64,000 bases of DNA, from NCBI RefSeq assembly GCF_036850765.1, contig NC_089490.1, forward strand, positions 103,968,574-104,032,573, given 5' to 3'. The notes below the pieces were generated by a model. That model had not been told where the DNA came from. It made no database searches and saw nothing but the letters and a program-made list of their open reading frames with translations. Positions 33,201 to 46,503 of the stretch are shown here, in pieces. Each line of letters opens with the position of its first letter. The stretch's first letter is position 1. The translations under genes and the position numbers were made by a program. Origin of the DNA: Saccopteryx bilineata (Eukaryota; Chordata; Mammalia; Chiroptera; Emballonuridae).

Positions 33201-34739
33201 CTGAAAACTTCATGGAATATAATGAACTGATAAGATTGGACAAACAACTCCTCACTCACTCAAAACACACACACACACACAGTCACACAACAGTAGGTAT
33301 TTATTTAAATATAGGTAATGTATGCAATAATTAACTTAAGCAACTAACATTTGCTTATTATGTTATTGGTAAGTTACTTTCAAATACTCCAAAATAAATA
33401 ATATGGTGTAAATTAACTTTTATTCATACCATTTTGTTTCAGTAGGTGGCTTATATTTTTATTCTTTTAGTGTTCAGTATGTTCTTAAAGAAAAGGAGAG
33501 TTTTTAACACATGCGGGTTATTTTATAAACTCTTCTAACCTCTAAGAGGAGCATAGGTAGATATGGGCAGAAGAAGTTAGCAAACAATTCAATGATTTGG
33601 CATTGAGTGCCTTTTCGTATAATTTTCTTTAGTTAGCATTTATTGAATGATTTTTCTGTATAAAGCATTGTAGAATAAATAAGCAGTGTGATAGGTTATG
33701 TTCAAACTTAAATTCTGGGCTCAAAGCAAACTTTTAAAAACAGTTTCCAGTTTAGAAAAGGTCCTGATTCTCAGGTCTCACTGTATTATGTCTGGTCTGC
33801 AAACAGTTTAAGCTAAAACACCCATGCATGCTCTTTATATATCTATACTTTTATCATCATCTATATCTATTACTATTTCTATATATGTATGTATGACTTG
33901 TAAAAAAAATCCAACTTGCATTCACATTCAACTTATGTCTTTGGTTCGACACAACCATGTTGGAAGACTGTATGAACTCTAAGGTAAAGTAAATAAATGA
34001 TGATATAAAAATACATGTCACAAAGCTCAAGCACTTTACGCCACAGTAAAAACATGAATATTCCCTCAGGCCTTTATCCAGACAATTATTTATAAAGCAA
34101 GATAGATTATAAGCAGGAAGGCCACACTGACAGCATGGAGAGTAACAGTTTACAGTGATGAGAGGAGAGAGAAATAGAATACAGATCCCCAAACTGCAGT
34201 GCACAGAAGTCTAGATGTAGTTCACACAGCTATGAAAGGCCCTAAAAGCATGACTTCTCCAGAGGACCTTTTGTCATCAAAAGGTTTATAATAATTTATT
34301 TCAGAAATCGTTGGAGCAAATTTTAAGTTCTCACAGAGAATAAAGTTTTGAGGGATATATATAAAAATACTTGAACATTTAAAATATTTTATATTAGAAT
34401 ATGATCTGAGGCTATAAAGAAGATAAGACTTGCAAATGAATGGAGTCTGAGAGCTGAATGGAATGAAGGTAGAGAGTTTTTCTTGAAATACTTCCTCTTT
34501 AAATATTCTAAGTACAGATCAGAAAGACACAGTTCACTGTAGATCAGAACAGAATGGTTATTGAATGGATTTCTGTACAGTAACAGTAATTTAGAAGGGA
34601 TATGGTCAAGCCACTCATTATTAAGCCTCCTAATATTAACATTTTTATCTAATATTTTAAAAATTTTATCTAGAATTTTAAGAACAGATAGGATTTCCTT
34701 TATCATTTGTTATTTTCTCTGTTAGAGCTCATCAATGCT
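33201..34739. other. Unassigned DNA with (AC)n at 33264-33280
   Basis: AT-rich. One short CA microsatellite; nothing else recognised. Confidence 0.45.
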
Positions 34740-34960
34740 TTAGAATATGGACTTTAGATACACAACCCAGTCTGGGTTTCTATCCTATCATCATTTCCAG
34801 GTTTGGCTTCCACAAACTCAGGGTTCTCACTTGCAAAATGGAGCTAAAAATCCCCACCCCATGGAGTAGTGGTGATGACATGAAATGCAGGTAGAGGGCC
34901 TAGTACAGTGCCTGGCCCAAGGTTTCAAGGACTCAATAAATATTAACTATTGCGATTATC
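34740..34960 (+). mobile_element. MIR SINE
   Basis: Tail 'gcctagtacagtgcctggcc' and 'aaggactcaataaatattaa', with a weaker core upstream. Confidence 0.75.
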
Positions 34961-35184
34961 ATTACTCTAGGCAAAAATATGAAGAAGCATTGGGAAATTG
35001 AAGCAGAAAACATCAACTGTCGGTATCCCATCATTTGGGATTGAGGATTGAAATCAAGTTTTATTTTCATCTGTTTTTGTGTCTCTGATTTGAATAGAAG
35101 AGTTGAAGAAGCCCATCCCTCCACACACAAATATCTGATTGCTTTTGGACGGGGTCTCTGGATGCTTTGTGGGCTCCATCTGAG

Positions 35185-35325
35185 TTGCAGCCGTTATTCT
35201 ACCTAATTGACAGACGACGAGGTCAGCGAGGTTAAGTGTTCCTCACAACGACACCCAGGTTGCCAACAGAATTAAAGTTGATTTCAGGTCACATAACTCA
35301 TCCTCCGTTCAAGAGTCTTCTCTAA
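35185..35325 (-). mobile_element. MIR SINE (antisense)
   Basis: Reverse MIR order: 'gacgaggtcagcgaggttaa', 'gttcctcacaacgacaccca'. Confidence 0.6.
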
Positions 35326-36159
35326 TCCCTGGTGCCGTTGGGAACGGTTTCAAAGGCATTCCAGCAGCAGCATTATGCCAGTGCACTGGTTATCAATTAT
35401 TTTGTTGATCCTTTAGCAAATCCTCAGACTGATTTTTTGGTCCTCCTGGGACACAACTCACAAAGCTGACCTTCACCGCTTTGGCATCTCACCTCTGGTC
35501 CCAAGGCACAGAAAGGGGCGGCAAGGGGCTGGTGATTTACTGTTTTCCCATGCAGGTCACGCTGCAGCCCAGACAGATAAAGAGGATCTGTCTTTAATGA
35601 GAGAAATGTACCATTACTTGGTCATAAATTCAACTTAATGGCAATTTCAGTAGGGCAGCTTGCCCAGGGTTTGTAGAAACACAAATCAAAAATTGCAAAT
35701 TCCAGGCATATCCTTCTAGAAACTCTTTTGGCAATGGCGTCCCCTTTGCTTTTTAAGGTAATCATTTCCCCTAGTTCTAGTCTTCAGTTGCTCAGGGTGG
35801 ATTTGCACAAGTTCTAGCATCACTGTGCCAGCAAAGAGGGGAGTGGGTGGCATGCTGCTCATGGTCTTTATGCCAAGCGTTAAGCTTTGACTTCAGTTGT
35901 CAAGGAGACACAAATGAACAGACAGACACACATGTGTGGTATGTAGCCCAGCCAAAGCGATTTGCAGTAAGGCTATTCCAATGACTCTAAGGAAACGTTT
36001 TATCTTTTTCAAATCTTTATGTCCCTGGCTAATTCTAAGATGACTAATATTGGTCATTACCACACTCTAATCACAGAACAAGACCTCATAGAGGTGACTT
36101 CATTTGAGTGACTAGGTTAGAAGTAGATATGAATTGTATTCAGGCACAAGGCTACCAGA
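35326..36159. other. Unassigned single-copy DNA
   Basis: Nothing recognised; no coding signal. Confidence 0.4.
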
Positions 36160-36410
36160 TAGCTTGCCACACCCTTAGAAGTAGAATTGTACCCTTTGTC
36201 TTATATCATATCTGTGCTCACTTTCATCATAGCAACTAGCATCACTTTCTGTGCTTAATTATTCACAAGTCTTGCCTTCTACTAAACTGTGTGCTCCCAG
36301 GTGTAAGATGATGTCAGATGGGAGGGTGTTTCTTTAGTTTCCAGCCCAGTGCCTGTCACGTAACAGATGCGCAAGTAACGTTTGTTGAATGAACAGAAGT
36401 CTGAATGAAT
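36160..36410 (+). mobile_element. L2 LINE 3' end
   Basis: Ends in the L2 order 'cccagtgcctgtcacgtaac' then 'gtttgttgaatgaac'. Confidence 0.65.
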
Positions 36411-36964
36411 GACCTTCATCCTGGTAAATGACCATTTCTCCCTATTTTCAGGGTGATATCCCAACGAGGTGAGACAGTGCTCTGAAGACAGTGGAGGAAA
36501 AAGAACTGAAGATAACTGCCTCCCCTTAGGTATGATAACTGGAGCCTCTTAAAGATATTTCTTCATTTATTTGAACAAATATGTGCAGATTGCCAGTACC
36601 GTCAGAGCACTAGAGCCAGGTACTGAAGAATTCAGGGGGACTAGAAATCAAAGCATTTATAATCTATTACTCTTTAGTTCTAAGTTCCCACATATAATGT
36701 AATCATATACTTTTTTTCCCTAATAGCATAGGTCTACCTAGGGAAAAGACATGAAATTCTTACTTTCCTTCTTTGATTTGGTTTTGATTTGGTTTTGTAA
36801 GTGAGTGTACCTGCACGCCCCTTAGGCATGCAGGGGAGTTTAGCTGGCAGATTATTTGTATTGCTGGTCACAGGTCCTAGCACATGGCAAAGTCAGGGTT
36901 AGAGGGGGAAGGGAAGCCTGGAGCTACAAGGGGATGGCACGTTTGCATCCTGAAATTCTCTAGC
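36411..36964. other. Unassigned DNA, possible worn L2 at 36555-36650
   Basis: A faint antisense L2 pattern ('ttatttgaacaaatatgtgc'). Otherwise nothing recognised. Confidence 0.35.
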
Positions 36965-37052
36965 CAAAGCGATGGAGAACTCAAGGTTGTACACCTTCCA
37001 CTTATACACTGCTATATGTCAATTGTATCTCAATAAAGCCAGAAAAAAAAAA
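36965..37052 (+). mobile_element. Tip of an old L1 3' end
   Basis: 'gtacaccttccacttataca' and 'tatctcaataaagcc' followed by an A-run. Confidence 0.6.
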
Positions 37053-37077
37053 TAGTCCACTGCAGTAACAAGAAGGC

Positions 37078-37255
37078 AGTGGCTCTGAAGCGTGAGCAGG
37101 CATCAGAATCGCCCGGAGGCCTTAGTAAATCACATTGCTGGGCCCCACCTCCAGAGTGAGTCAGTGGTTCTGGGTCAGGAGTCTAGAAGTTGCATTTCTA
37201 GCAGGTCTCCAAGCACTGCAGATGCTTCTGGTCCAGGACCAGCTGATCTAAGGTA
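37078..37255 (+). mobile_element. MER5A hAT-Charlie element
   Basis: Contains 'catcagaatcgcccggaggc', 'gctgggccccacctccagag' and 'agaagttgcatttctagcag' in MER5A order. Confidence 0.8.
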
Positions 37256-38444
37256 AGCCCTGACACTTGCTTTCTGCCGAGGCTTGTTCTCCCACGGTCT
37301 TGTGTAACCCCACAGAGGGGTTCCAGCTGTACAGTTTTCTCAGGTGCCTTGGACTGAGGTAAAAAAGAGAAACTGCTTTGAATTATTTTGTAGCCATTTC
37401 TTAGTGACCTAGGGCAATTTATTTTATTTTATTTTTTATGTCAGATATTTTCACTTTGCCATTTAGACCATGTTCTTATGGACTGTCTCTCCCATCAGTA
37501 GTTGGCTATAAAAAAACAATAATACACATGAAAACAAGACATATGCTTATTGTTAACAAAGGGATATACACCCGTAAAGTATTTTACTCATGCCTTCCGC
37601 CTTGTGTGACTAACCATGTGAAGTGATGAATTTAACATTGGCCCTCAGATTCTTTCTTCTTGTCCTCACCTGCTCTGATGAGGAAAATAATTGTAGCTTT
37701 GGTCTACTTGGGGAGCTATCAGCCACATGTTTCTGTCTTCTAGATAGTGCCTGCAGTCCAGCCAAACAATCTGGCTTTCTGATTAGACAGTTTTTATAAT
37801 GAGAAAAAGATATTTTCCTGAGAACCGTTTCTAATTATTTCCCTCTCTCATAATGAAAGGTTTTTCTAAAAACCCAAACTTCACTCAGGATTTTTCCCGA
37901 GTCTTTGTAACCACCTGTCCTTCCCTGACCTGACTCACCCTTGAGACAGCCTTGGGTTAAAAAATATGTTGGAAGATGTGAATGGCATTTGCAGAGTAGA
38001 ACTGCATTCATCTATGTAACATTCGGACACTGGGCAGAAAGATAGAACAGTCTGTCTAGCTCTTTGTAATTCGTTTCATGATATTGTTTTAATTGTGGTG
38101 CAGCTTAATCACTGGCTGTGCACAGAATATGCCACATAATTAAAATAATTATGGGGATTTGATAAGATGAAGCTTTGAATTCATGTAAAGCTTCTTTGCC
38201 AACAGGCTCTACACTCTGAGAGAGCAAAGGAGGACAGTCAATCGAAGCCAGCATTGGTCATTTCTGCATCCTCTCAGGTCTGGCCAGGCTAGTGTGTACA
38301 TAAATACATATAATAATTTATTTCAGGTTGCCTTCCACCTGCCCAAGGAATCCTTTTACTCTGTTCTCAAAGATTCTAAAGAGAGTGTGAAATGATTCAC
38401 GCCCTGTTTGCTAGCTAATACTCGATACAGGCTGCATAACTAGT
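37256..38444. other. Unassigned single-copy DNA
   Basis: No repeat recognised. The low repeat content makes it the best candidate in the window for conserved non-coding sequence, but conservation cannot be judged from one genome. Confidence 0.35.
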
Positions 38445-38452
38445 AACCTAGG

Positions 38453-39107
38453 TAGTAGTGGGATTCAAATCATTTTACGACCGGTTCTCTGCCCTAATCA
38501 CTATTTTAAGTATAAAAAAAAACGATACACAGAAAGGTAGTTTATTATTTCATGGGCGATAAGATAACCCTTGAAATCTATATTGTCATTGGTTCATTGT
38601 ATCCTAGCTTCCTATTGGTTTCATCATTCAGGGCACACCAGTGCACTCATAATGTCTCAGGGGAATTCTGGGCACAACATAGAGCTAACACAAGTGACAG
38701 CTTGTCACCCCTGGTTGTTTGGCACTTTTTCTCTTTACGTTATGTGTTTGTTTACTGAAGCAAGAAATGTGAGGGAATTAAAATGTAGTGTTTCATCAAA
38801 GGTATAATGAGTTTTATGAAATGAATAAAATAATAATAAAATAAATATTGCAAATATAGTTCTGTCAAGTTTTTTTCACCTGTGGACAGAATAAATATTA
38901 CTATGGGTGCTTAGAATAATGCTGTTGCACAGAAGAATGTTAAAAAAGAGTAAGGAATATAAATTTGTGATTTCCATATTTGGCAGCTGCCCAGGAGCTG
39001 ACCTTAGAGAGAACTTTGATTAAAAGTGCCATTTTAACAACCGGTTTGCCAAACTCAAAAAATTAGGTTCTGCCAAACTGGTGCAAGCTGGCTGAATCCC
39101 ACCACTA
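38453..39107. mobile_element. Non-autonomous hAT-like element (655 bp)
   Basis: The ends TAGTAGTGGGATTCA and its near-complement TGAATCCCACCACTA form inverted repeats that extend, weakly, through 'accggtt' blocks. The flanks AACCTAGG (38445-38452) and AAACTAGG (39108-39115) agree at 7 of 8 bases, fitting an 8-bp hAT duplication. No transposase. Confidence 0.7.
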
Positions 39108-39139
39108 AAACTAGGCAACCTGTGTGTATGCCTTAGTTC

Positions 39140-39528
39140 TATCATTATTATTTTTGTTTGTTTTGAGTGTGTGAGAAAGAAAGTGAGAGAGAGAGAGAGA
39201 GAGGGAGAAAGAGAGACAGGAAGGGAGAGAGAGGGTGAGAGCATCAACTAGAAGTTGGTTTCACTTTAGTTGTACATTGAGCTTCTCGTATGTGCCTTGA
39301 CCAGGCTGTGCCAGTGGCCCTTGCTCAAGCGAGTGACCTTGGGCTTTTCATGCCACGACCTTTGGGCTTAAGCTGGTGAGCTTTGGGATTGTGTGAACGA
39401 TTCTCCTACTCAAGCCAGTGACCTCATGCTGATGAGCCTTCGCTCAGAACCAACAACCTCGGGGGTTCGAACTGGTGACCTCAGCATTCCAGTTGACACT
39501 TAATCGACTGCATCACCACCAGTCAGGC
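39140..39528 (-). mobile_element. tRNA-derived SINE, second family, copy 3 (diverged)
   Basis: Minus-strand copy with a GA-rich tail side (39183-39240) and head 'accaccagtcaggc'. Older than copies 1 and 5. Confidence 0.75.
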
Positions 39529-39659
39529 ATTTCTAACTCTAATGGTTTGTTTACATAACTAGTGGCTGCTGTCTCCATTGCAGTTTTTTTTAATTTTAAT
39601 TTTTACTTTCAGAAGAGTGCACTCTGCTCATAAATCTTTCTTACTCTACCTTATACTTT

Positions 39660-40610
39660 TTATAGTTTACTGAATAGTCATTCATTTATAGTAGTATGCC
39701 TACTATATGCCAAGTGCTGTCCTAAACTCTAATGGTAAACAAGTTAAGCAAAACTTCTACCTTCATAGCACTGACATTCTCAATGTAGGGGAACTGACAA
39801 TAAACAACAAAACAGAGATTTCAGATATGATTATTCCTATGAATAAAACAAAGCAGAATTGGGGAATATAGAGTAACTGGAGTGGGGATACTTTGGATAG
39901 ATCAGGAAATATCTTTAAGAAGATGACTTTTTTTGTGACAGAGACAGAGAGAGACAGAGAAAAGGACAGATAGGGACAGACTGACAGGAAGAGAGAGAGA
40001 GATGAGAAACATCAATTTTTTTCTGCAGCACCTTAGTTCTTCATTGATTACTTTCTCATATGTACCTTGACTGGGGGCCTACAATAAAGCTAGTGGTCTT
40101 GGGCTCAAGCTGGTGAGCCTTGCTCAAACTGCATGAGCCCACATTCCAGCCAGCAACCTCAGGGTTTTGAACCTGGGTCCTCTGTGTCCCAGTCAGACGC
40201 TCTATTCACTGTGCCACCACCTGGTCAGGCTAAGAAGATGACGTTTGAACAGAGTCCTGATGATGAGAAGGAATTAGGTATCTGAATATTTGGAGGAAGA
40301 GAATTCTAGCACCAGAAGAAAGGAAAGTATAAGGAGCTGAGTCTACAGTGAGGAGTCTGGGAACAGCGGGCCGGGCAGAGTGGCAGGTACCCCGTGAGTC
40401 AAGGGTAGGGTTGTTGGAGCTGAGGCAGAGGCCAGGTGAGAGTACTGTGCCCCATGGCAATAAGATTGGATTTGAAGGTGATGATAGATCTTAGAGGGTT
40501 TACATTGCCTGATTCACATTTTTGAAAGATCACTCTAGTTGAGGAGATAATAGACTTACACGTGAGAATTGAGAAAAGAAAGACTAAGGGGTGCAAGGCT
40601 TTGTTTTAGA
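39660..40610 (-). mobile_element. L2 LINE 3' fragment (antisense), split by a SINE
   Basis: 'ctactatatgccaagtgctg' starts the reverse L2 tail. It continues beyond the SINE with 'gagaaggaattaggtatctg' to 'gaaagatcactctagttgag'. Confidence 0.7.
39928..40230 (-). mobile_element. tRNA-derived SINE, second family, copy 4
   Basis: Flanked by the perfect 12-bp duplication TAAGAAGATGAC (39916-39927 and 40231-40242), inside L2. Confidence 0.9.
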
Positions 40611-41103
40611 CATATAATTTGAGAGAAGTAGCACACATTCAAGTGGAGAGCCTAATAGAAAGTTGAGTTTATAAATCAAGAGCTCAGAGGATAGGTCAGA
40701 GCCGTAGATATATATGTGGAGGCCTTACTACGGACATAGAGCATTTATTGCCTAAGCTGGATTCAGGGAAGTGGTGAGATAGGCTGATGCATAGAAAGTA
40801 TATATCATTGCCCAACCTTGAAAGGGTTTAAAAATGTTATCTTTTTATGATGCATGTAATGAGTAATAGAAGGTAATGCAGAGCGTGACTCTAATACAAT
40901 TTTTTTTGTTCATATATTTGTTTAATAGCAAAGAGACCAGAATTTAGATATTAAATGTCTCATCTTTCAAAGGAGCCACGTGGGAGGTCTAGCCAATTGG
41001 CCCAACAATGCTGCCATTTTTTATAACTTTGTTGGAGTGATTGGGACTTCCTTCAGATTTGCTGTGCCACACCAAAAACTCAGCCTAACTTTTAAATAAA
41101 ATT
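40611..41103. other. Unassigned DNA next to L1 copy C
   Basis: Nothing recognised; the left part may still be L2. Confidence 0.35.
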
Positions 41104-41118
41104 ATATCATATTTTTTA
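41104..41118. repeat. Probable target-site duplication, L1 copy C (left)
   Basis: ATATCATATTTTTTA matches 48930-48944 at 14 of 15 bases. Confidence 0.7.
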
Positions 41119-41357
41119 AATAATTTTATTTATTTAATGGGGTGACATCAATAAATCAGGATACATATATTCAAAGATAACAAGTCCAGATTATCTTGTC
41201 TTTCAATTATGTTGCATACCCACCACCCAAAGTCAGATTGTCCTCTGTCACCTTCTATCTTGTTTTCTTTGTGCCCCTCCCCACCCCCTTTCCCTCTCCC
41301 ATTCCCCCCTCCCCCCCGTAACCACCACACTCTTATCAATGTCTCTTAGTTTCACTA

Positions 41358-44300
41358 TTATGTCCCACCTACGCATGGAATAATACAGTTCCTGGTTTTT
41401 TCTGATTTACTTATTTCGCTTCGTATCATGTTATCAAGATCCCACCATTTTGCTGTAAATGTTCCAATGTCATCATTTCTTATGGCTGAGTAGTATTCCA
41501 TAGTGTATATGTGCCACATCTTCTTTATCCAGTCATCTATTGATGGGCTTTTTGGTTGTTTCCATGTCCTGGCCACTGTGAACAATGCTGCAATAAACAT
41601 GGGGCTGCATGTGTCTTTACGTATCAATGTTTCTGAGTTTTGGGGATATATAACTAGTAGAGGGATTGCTGGGTCATAAGGTAGTTCTATTTTCAGTTTT
41701 TTGAGGAACCACCATACTTTCTTCCATAATGGTTGTACTACTTTACATTCCCACCAACAGTGTATGAGGGTTCCTTTTTCTCCACAGCCTCTCCAACATT
41801 TGCTATTACCTGTCTTGCTAATAATAGCTAATCGAACAGGTGTGAGGTGGTATCTCATTGCAGTTTTGATTTGCATTTCTCTAATAGCTAAAGAAGATGA
41901 GCATCTTTTCATATATCTGTTGGCCATTTGTATTTCTTCCTGGGAGAAGTGTCTATTCATATCTTCTTCCCATTTTTTTATTGGATTGTTTGTTTGTTTG
42001 TTGTTGAGTTTTATGAGTTCTTTGTATATTTTGGATATTAGGCCCTTATCTGAGCTGTTGTTTGAAAATACCATTTCCCATTTAGTTGGCTTTCTGTTTA
42101 TTTTGTTATCAGTTTCTCTTGCTGAGAAAAACTTCTTAGTCTGATGTAGTCCCATTCATTAATTTTTGCCGTCACTTCTCTTTCCTGTGGAGTCAAATTC
42201 ATAAAATGCTCTTTAAAACCCAGGTCCATGAGTTGAGTACCTATGTCTTCTTCTATGTACTTAATTGTTTCAGGTCTTATGTTTAGATCTTTGATCCATT
42301 TTGAGTTAATTTTTGTACAGGGGGAGAGACTGTAGTCCAGTTTCATTCTTTTGCATGTGGCTTTCCAGTTTTCCCAGCACCATTTATTGAAGAGGCTTTC
42401 TTTTCTCCATTGTGTGTTGTTGGCCCCTTTATCAAAAATTATTTGACTATATATATGTGGTTTTATTTCTGGACTTTCTATTCTGTTCCATTGGTCTGAG
42501 TGTCTATTTTTCTGCCAATACCATGCTGTTTTGATTGTCGTGGCCCTATAATAGAGTTTGAAGTCAGGTATTGTAATGCCCCCAGCTTCATTCTTTTTCT
42601 TTAGGATTGCTTTGGCTATTCGGGGTTTTTTATAGTTCCATATAAATCTGATGCTTTTTTGCTCTATTTCTTTAAAAAACATCATTGGAAGTTTGATGGG
42701 AATTGCATTAAATTTGTATATTGCTTTGGGTAATATAGCCATCTTGATTATATTTATTCTTCCTAGCCAAGAACAAGGTATATTCTTCCATCTTATTATA
42801 TCTTTTTCGATTTCCCTTAACAATGGTTTATAGTTTTCATTATATAAGTCCTTTACATTCTTTGTTATGTTTATTCCTAAGTATTTTATTTTTTTGTTGC
42901 AATCGTGAAGGGGATTATTCTTTTGAGTTCCTTCTCAGTTGTTTCATTGTTGGCATAGAGAAAGGCTATTGACTTCTGTATGTTAATTTTGTATCCTGCG
43001 ACCTTACTATATTGGCTTATTGTTTCTAGTAGTCTTTTTGTGGATTCTTTGGGGTTTTTGATGTATAGGATCATATCATCTGCAAAAAGTGATACCTTTA
43101 CTTCTTCTTTTCCGATATGGATGCCTTTTATTTCTTTGTCTTGTCTGATTGCTCTGGCTAGAACCTCTAGTACCACATTAAATAAGAGTGGAGAGAGTGG
43201 ACAACCCTGTCTTGTTCCTGATTTAAGGGGGAAAGCCTTCAGTTTAGTGCCATTTAATATGATGTTAGCTGATGGTTTATCATATATGGCCTTTATCATG
43301 TTGAGATATTTTCCTTCTATACCCATTTTGTTGAGAGTCTTAAACATAAAATTGTGTTGTATTTTATCGAAAGCCTTTTCTGCGTCTATTGATAAGATCA
43401 TGTGGTTTTTGTTCTTTGTTTTGTTGATATGGTGTATTACGTTAACCGTTTTACGTATGTTGAACCATCCTTGAGATTCTGGGATGAATCCCACTTGATC
43501 ATGATGTATTATTTTTTTTAATATGTTGTTGTATTCGATTTGCTAGTATTTTGTTTAGTATTTTAGCATCTGTATTCATTAGAGATATTGGTCTGTAGTT
43601 TTCTTTTTTTGTGCCATCCTTGCCTGGTTTTGGTATGAGGGTTATGTTGGCCTCATAAAATGTGTTTGGAAGTATTGCTTCTTCTTCAATTTTTTGGAAG
43701 ACTTTGAGTAGAATAGGAACCAAGTCTTCTTTGAATGTTTGATAAAATTCGCTGGTATAGCCGTCAGGGCCTGGACTTTTATTTTTGGGGAGGTTTTTAA
43801 TGGTTTTTTCTATTTCTTCTCTACTGATAGGTCTGTTTAGGCTTTCTGCTTCTTCTTGACTCAGTCTAGGAAGGTTGTATTTTTCTAGGAATTTATCCAT
43901 TTCTTCTAGGTTGTTGAATTTAGTGGCATAAAGTTTTTCATAGTATTCTACAATAATTCTTTGTATATCTACGGTGTCCGTGGTGATTTCTCCTCTTTCA
44001 TTTTGGATTTTGTTTATATGAGTTCTTTCTCTTTTTTCCTTGGTAAGTCTTGCCAAGGGTTTGTCAATTTTGTTGATCTTTTCAAAGAACCAGCTCCTTG
44101 TTCTATTAATTTTTTCTATAGTTTTTCTGTTCTCTATTTCATTTATTTCTGCTCTGATTTTTATTATCTTCTTTCTTCGGCTGGTTTTGGGTTGTCTTTG
44201 TTCTTCTTTTTCTAGTTCCTTAAGGTGGGAAGTTAAGTGGTTCACTTGGGCTCTCTCTTGTTTGTTCATATATGCCTGAAGTGATATGAACTTCCCTCTT

Positions 44301-45183
44301 ATCACTGCTTTTGCTGCATCACAGAGATTCTGATATGTCATATTGTCATTTTCATTAGTCTGTATATATCTTTTGATCTCTGCACTTATTTCTTCTTTGG
44401 CCCATTCATTTTTTAAAAGTATGTTGTTTAGTTTCCACATTTTTGTGGGATTTTTTTCCTCTTTTTTGCAGTTGAATTCTAGTTTCAAGGCTTTATGATC
44501 AGAAAATATGCTTGGTACAACTTTGATTTTTCTGAATTTGCTGATGTTGTTTTTGTGGCCCAACATATGGTCAATTCTTGAGAATGATCCATGTACACTG
44601 GAGAAAAATGTATACTCAGTCACTTTGGGATGAAATGTCCTGTAGATGTTTATCATATCCAGTTGCTCTAGTGTTTTGTTTAAGGCCACTATGTCTTTGT
44701 TGATTCTCTGTTTGGATGACCGATCTAGAGCCGTCAGCGGTGTATTGAGGTCTCCAAGTATGATTGTGTTTTTGTCAGTTTTTGTTTTAAGATCAATAAG
44801 TAGCTGTCTTATATATTTTGGTGCTCCTTGGTTTGGTGCATATATATTAAGAATTGTTATGTCTTCTTGATTCAGTGTCCCCTTAGCCATTATGAAATGG
44901 CCATTTTTGTCTCTGAGTACTTTTCCTGTCTTGTAGTCAGCATTATCCGATATGAGTATTGCTACACCTGCTTTTTTTTTATGTTATTTGCTTGGAGTAT
45001 TGTTTTCCAGCCTTTCACTTTGAATTTGTTTTTATCCTTGTTACTTAGATGAGTTTCCTATAGGCAGCATACAGTTGGACTTTCTTTTTTAATCCATTCT
45101 GCTACTCTGTGCCTTTTTATTGGTGAGTTTAATCCATTTACATTTAGTGTAATTATTGATACTTGTGAGTTCCCTATTGCCAT
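41358..45183 (-). pseudogene. L1 ORF2 (copy C), broken
   Basis: Starts at the ATG at 45183. A glutamine codon is TAG early in the endonuclease domain (about 45058-45060). An extra A in the run near 43512 shifts the frame after HIKK. The seven-A run near 42890 carries the same one-base loss as copy B. The reverse-transcriptase FADDMILY site (about 43080) and the C-terminal cysteine-rich region are present. Unlike copy B, the tryptophan near 41530 is intact, and the nine-A run near 44980 keeps frame. Confidence 0.92.
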
Positions 45184-45413
45184 TTTATATCTTGCTTTCT
45201 GTTACTTTTGTGTCTTGTTTGATCCTTCTCTTTCGTTTTTCTATCTTTTGTTTTTATTTGGTTGTATTCCATACATCTTTCCTCTGTTGCTATCTCTTTT
45301 ATCTCATGTGCTTCTGTGGTGGTTTTTTCAATGGTGGTTACCTTTGAGTAATGAAAAGGGTCCCTACCCTGTTCATTGTAGCGAACTATTTTGTGAGTAC
45401 TTTTGCACTCCAT
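45174..45413 (-). other. L1 inter-ORF 79-codon frame (copy C)
   Basis: Same start, end and ORF2 overlap as in copies A and B, with a few substitutions. Confidence 0.4.
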
Positions 45414-45486
45414 CGTCCTTTGCTACTGTTAATCTCCATCTTCTCCCCCTCTTTCTTTTTGTTGTTGTCACAGTTTAAATTTGGTT

Positions 45487-46503
45487 TTATTGTGTTCTTC
45501 TTGGAGCTTTTACTTGTGGCTCTGTTTTTTTTTGTTCTTCGTATCTGATTGGAGAACCCTTTTTAGTAATTCCTGGAGTGGGAGTTTTCTGATGATAAAT
45601 TCCCTCATCTTTTCTGTATCTGTGAATGTTTTTATTTCTCCTTCGTATTTGAAGGATAGCTTTGATGGGTTAGTATTCGTGGCTGAAAGTTCCTCTCTTT
45701 CAGGACTTTAAATATTGGGGTCCACTCTCTTCTAGCTTGTAGAGTTTCTGCTGAGAAATCTGATGATAATCTAATGGGCCTTCCTTTATATGTTGTATTC
45801 TTCTTTTCCCTGGCTACCTTGAGAATTTTTTCTTTGCTGTTGGTTTGTGTCAATTTCATTATGATATGCCTTGGAGTAGGTTTGTTGGGGTTAAGAAAAC
45901 TTGGAGTTCTGTTTGCTTCTTGAACTTGAGGCTTTAGTTCTTTCCACAGGCTTGGGAAGTTCTCATCTATTATTTGTTTGAGTATGTTCTCCATTCCATT
46001 TTCTCTCTCTTCTCCCTCTGATATACCTATTATTCTTATGTTATTCTTTTTGATGGAGTCAGATAATTCTTGTAGGGCTATCTCATTTTTTTAATTTTTG
46101 AGTCTCTTTCTTCTTCTCTCTGTTGTGCCTCAAGTTGCTTGTCTTCTATTTCACTAATCCTCTCTTCTATCTGACCTGTTCTATTAGCTAAGCTTGTTAC
46201 TTCGTTTTTCAGCTCGTGAATTGAGTTTTTCATCTCTGTTTGATTTGTTTTTATAGTTTCAATTTCCTTGGACATATATTCTTTGTGTTCATGGAGTTGT
46301 TTTCTGAGCTCCCTAAATTGCCTTTCTGTGTTTTCTTGTATATCTCGGAGGATTTTTAGGATTTCTATCTTGAATTCTCTGTCATTTAGCTCCAAGGTTT
46401 CCAATATATTAAATTTTTTCTCCATAGATTTTTCCTCATCTAGCTGTGTTACCTCTCTTTCTTTTGTATCCATGATATTCGATTTTCTCTTCCTTAATGG
46501 CAT
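45487..46503 (-). pseudogene. L1 ORF1 (copy C), frameshifted
   Basis: Starts at 46503 (MPLRKRKSN) and is open through the coiled coil for 141 residues. A one-base loss in an A-run near 46085 ends it. A two-base deletion near 45672 adds another shift in the C-terminal domain. Confidence 0.9.

Noticed and set aside
39183..39240. Purine-rich repeat as an independent microsatellite or array
   Set aside because: It is the A/G-rich tail region of the SINE at 39140-39528.
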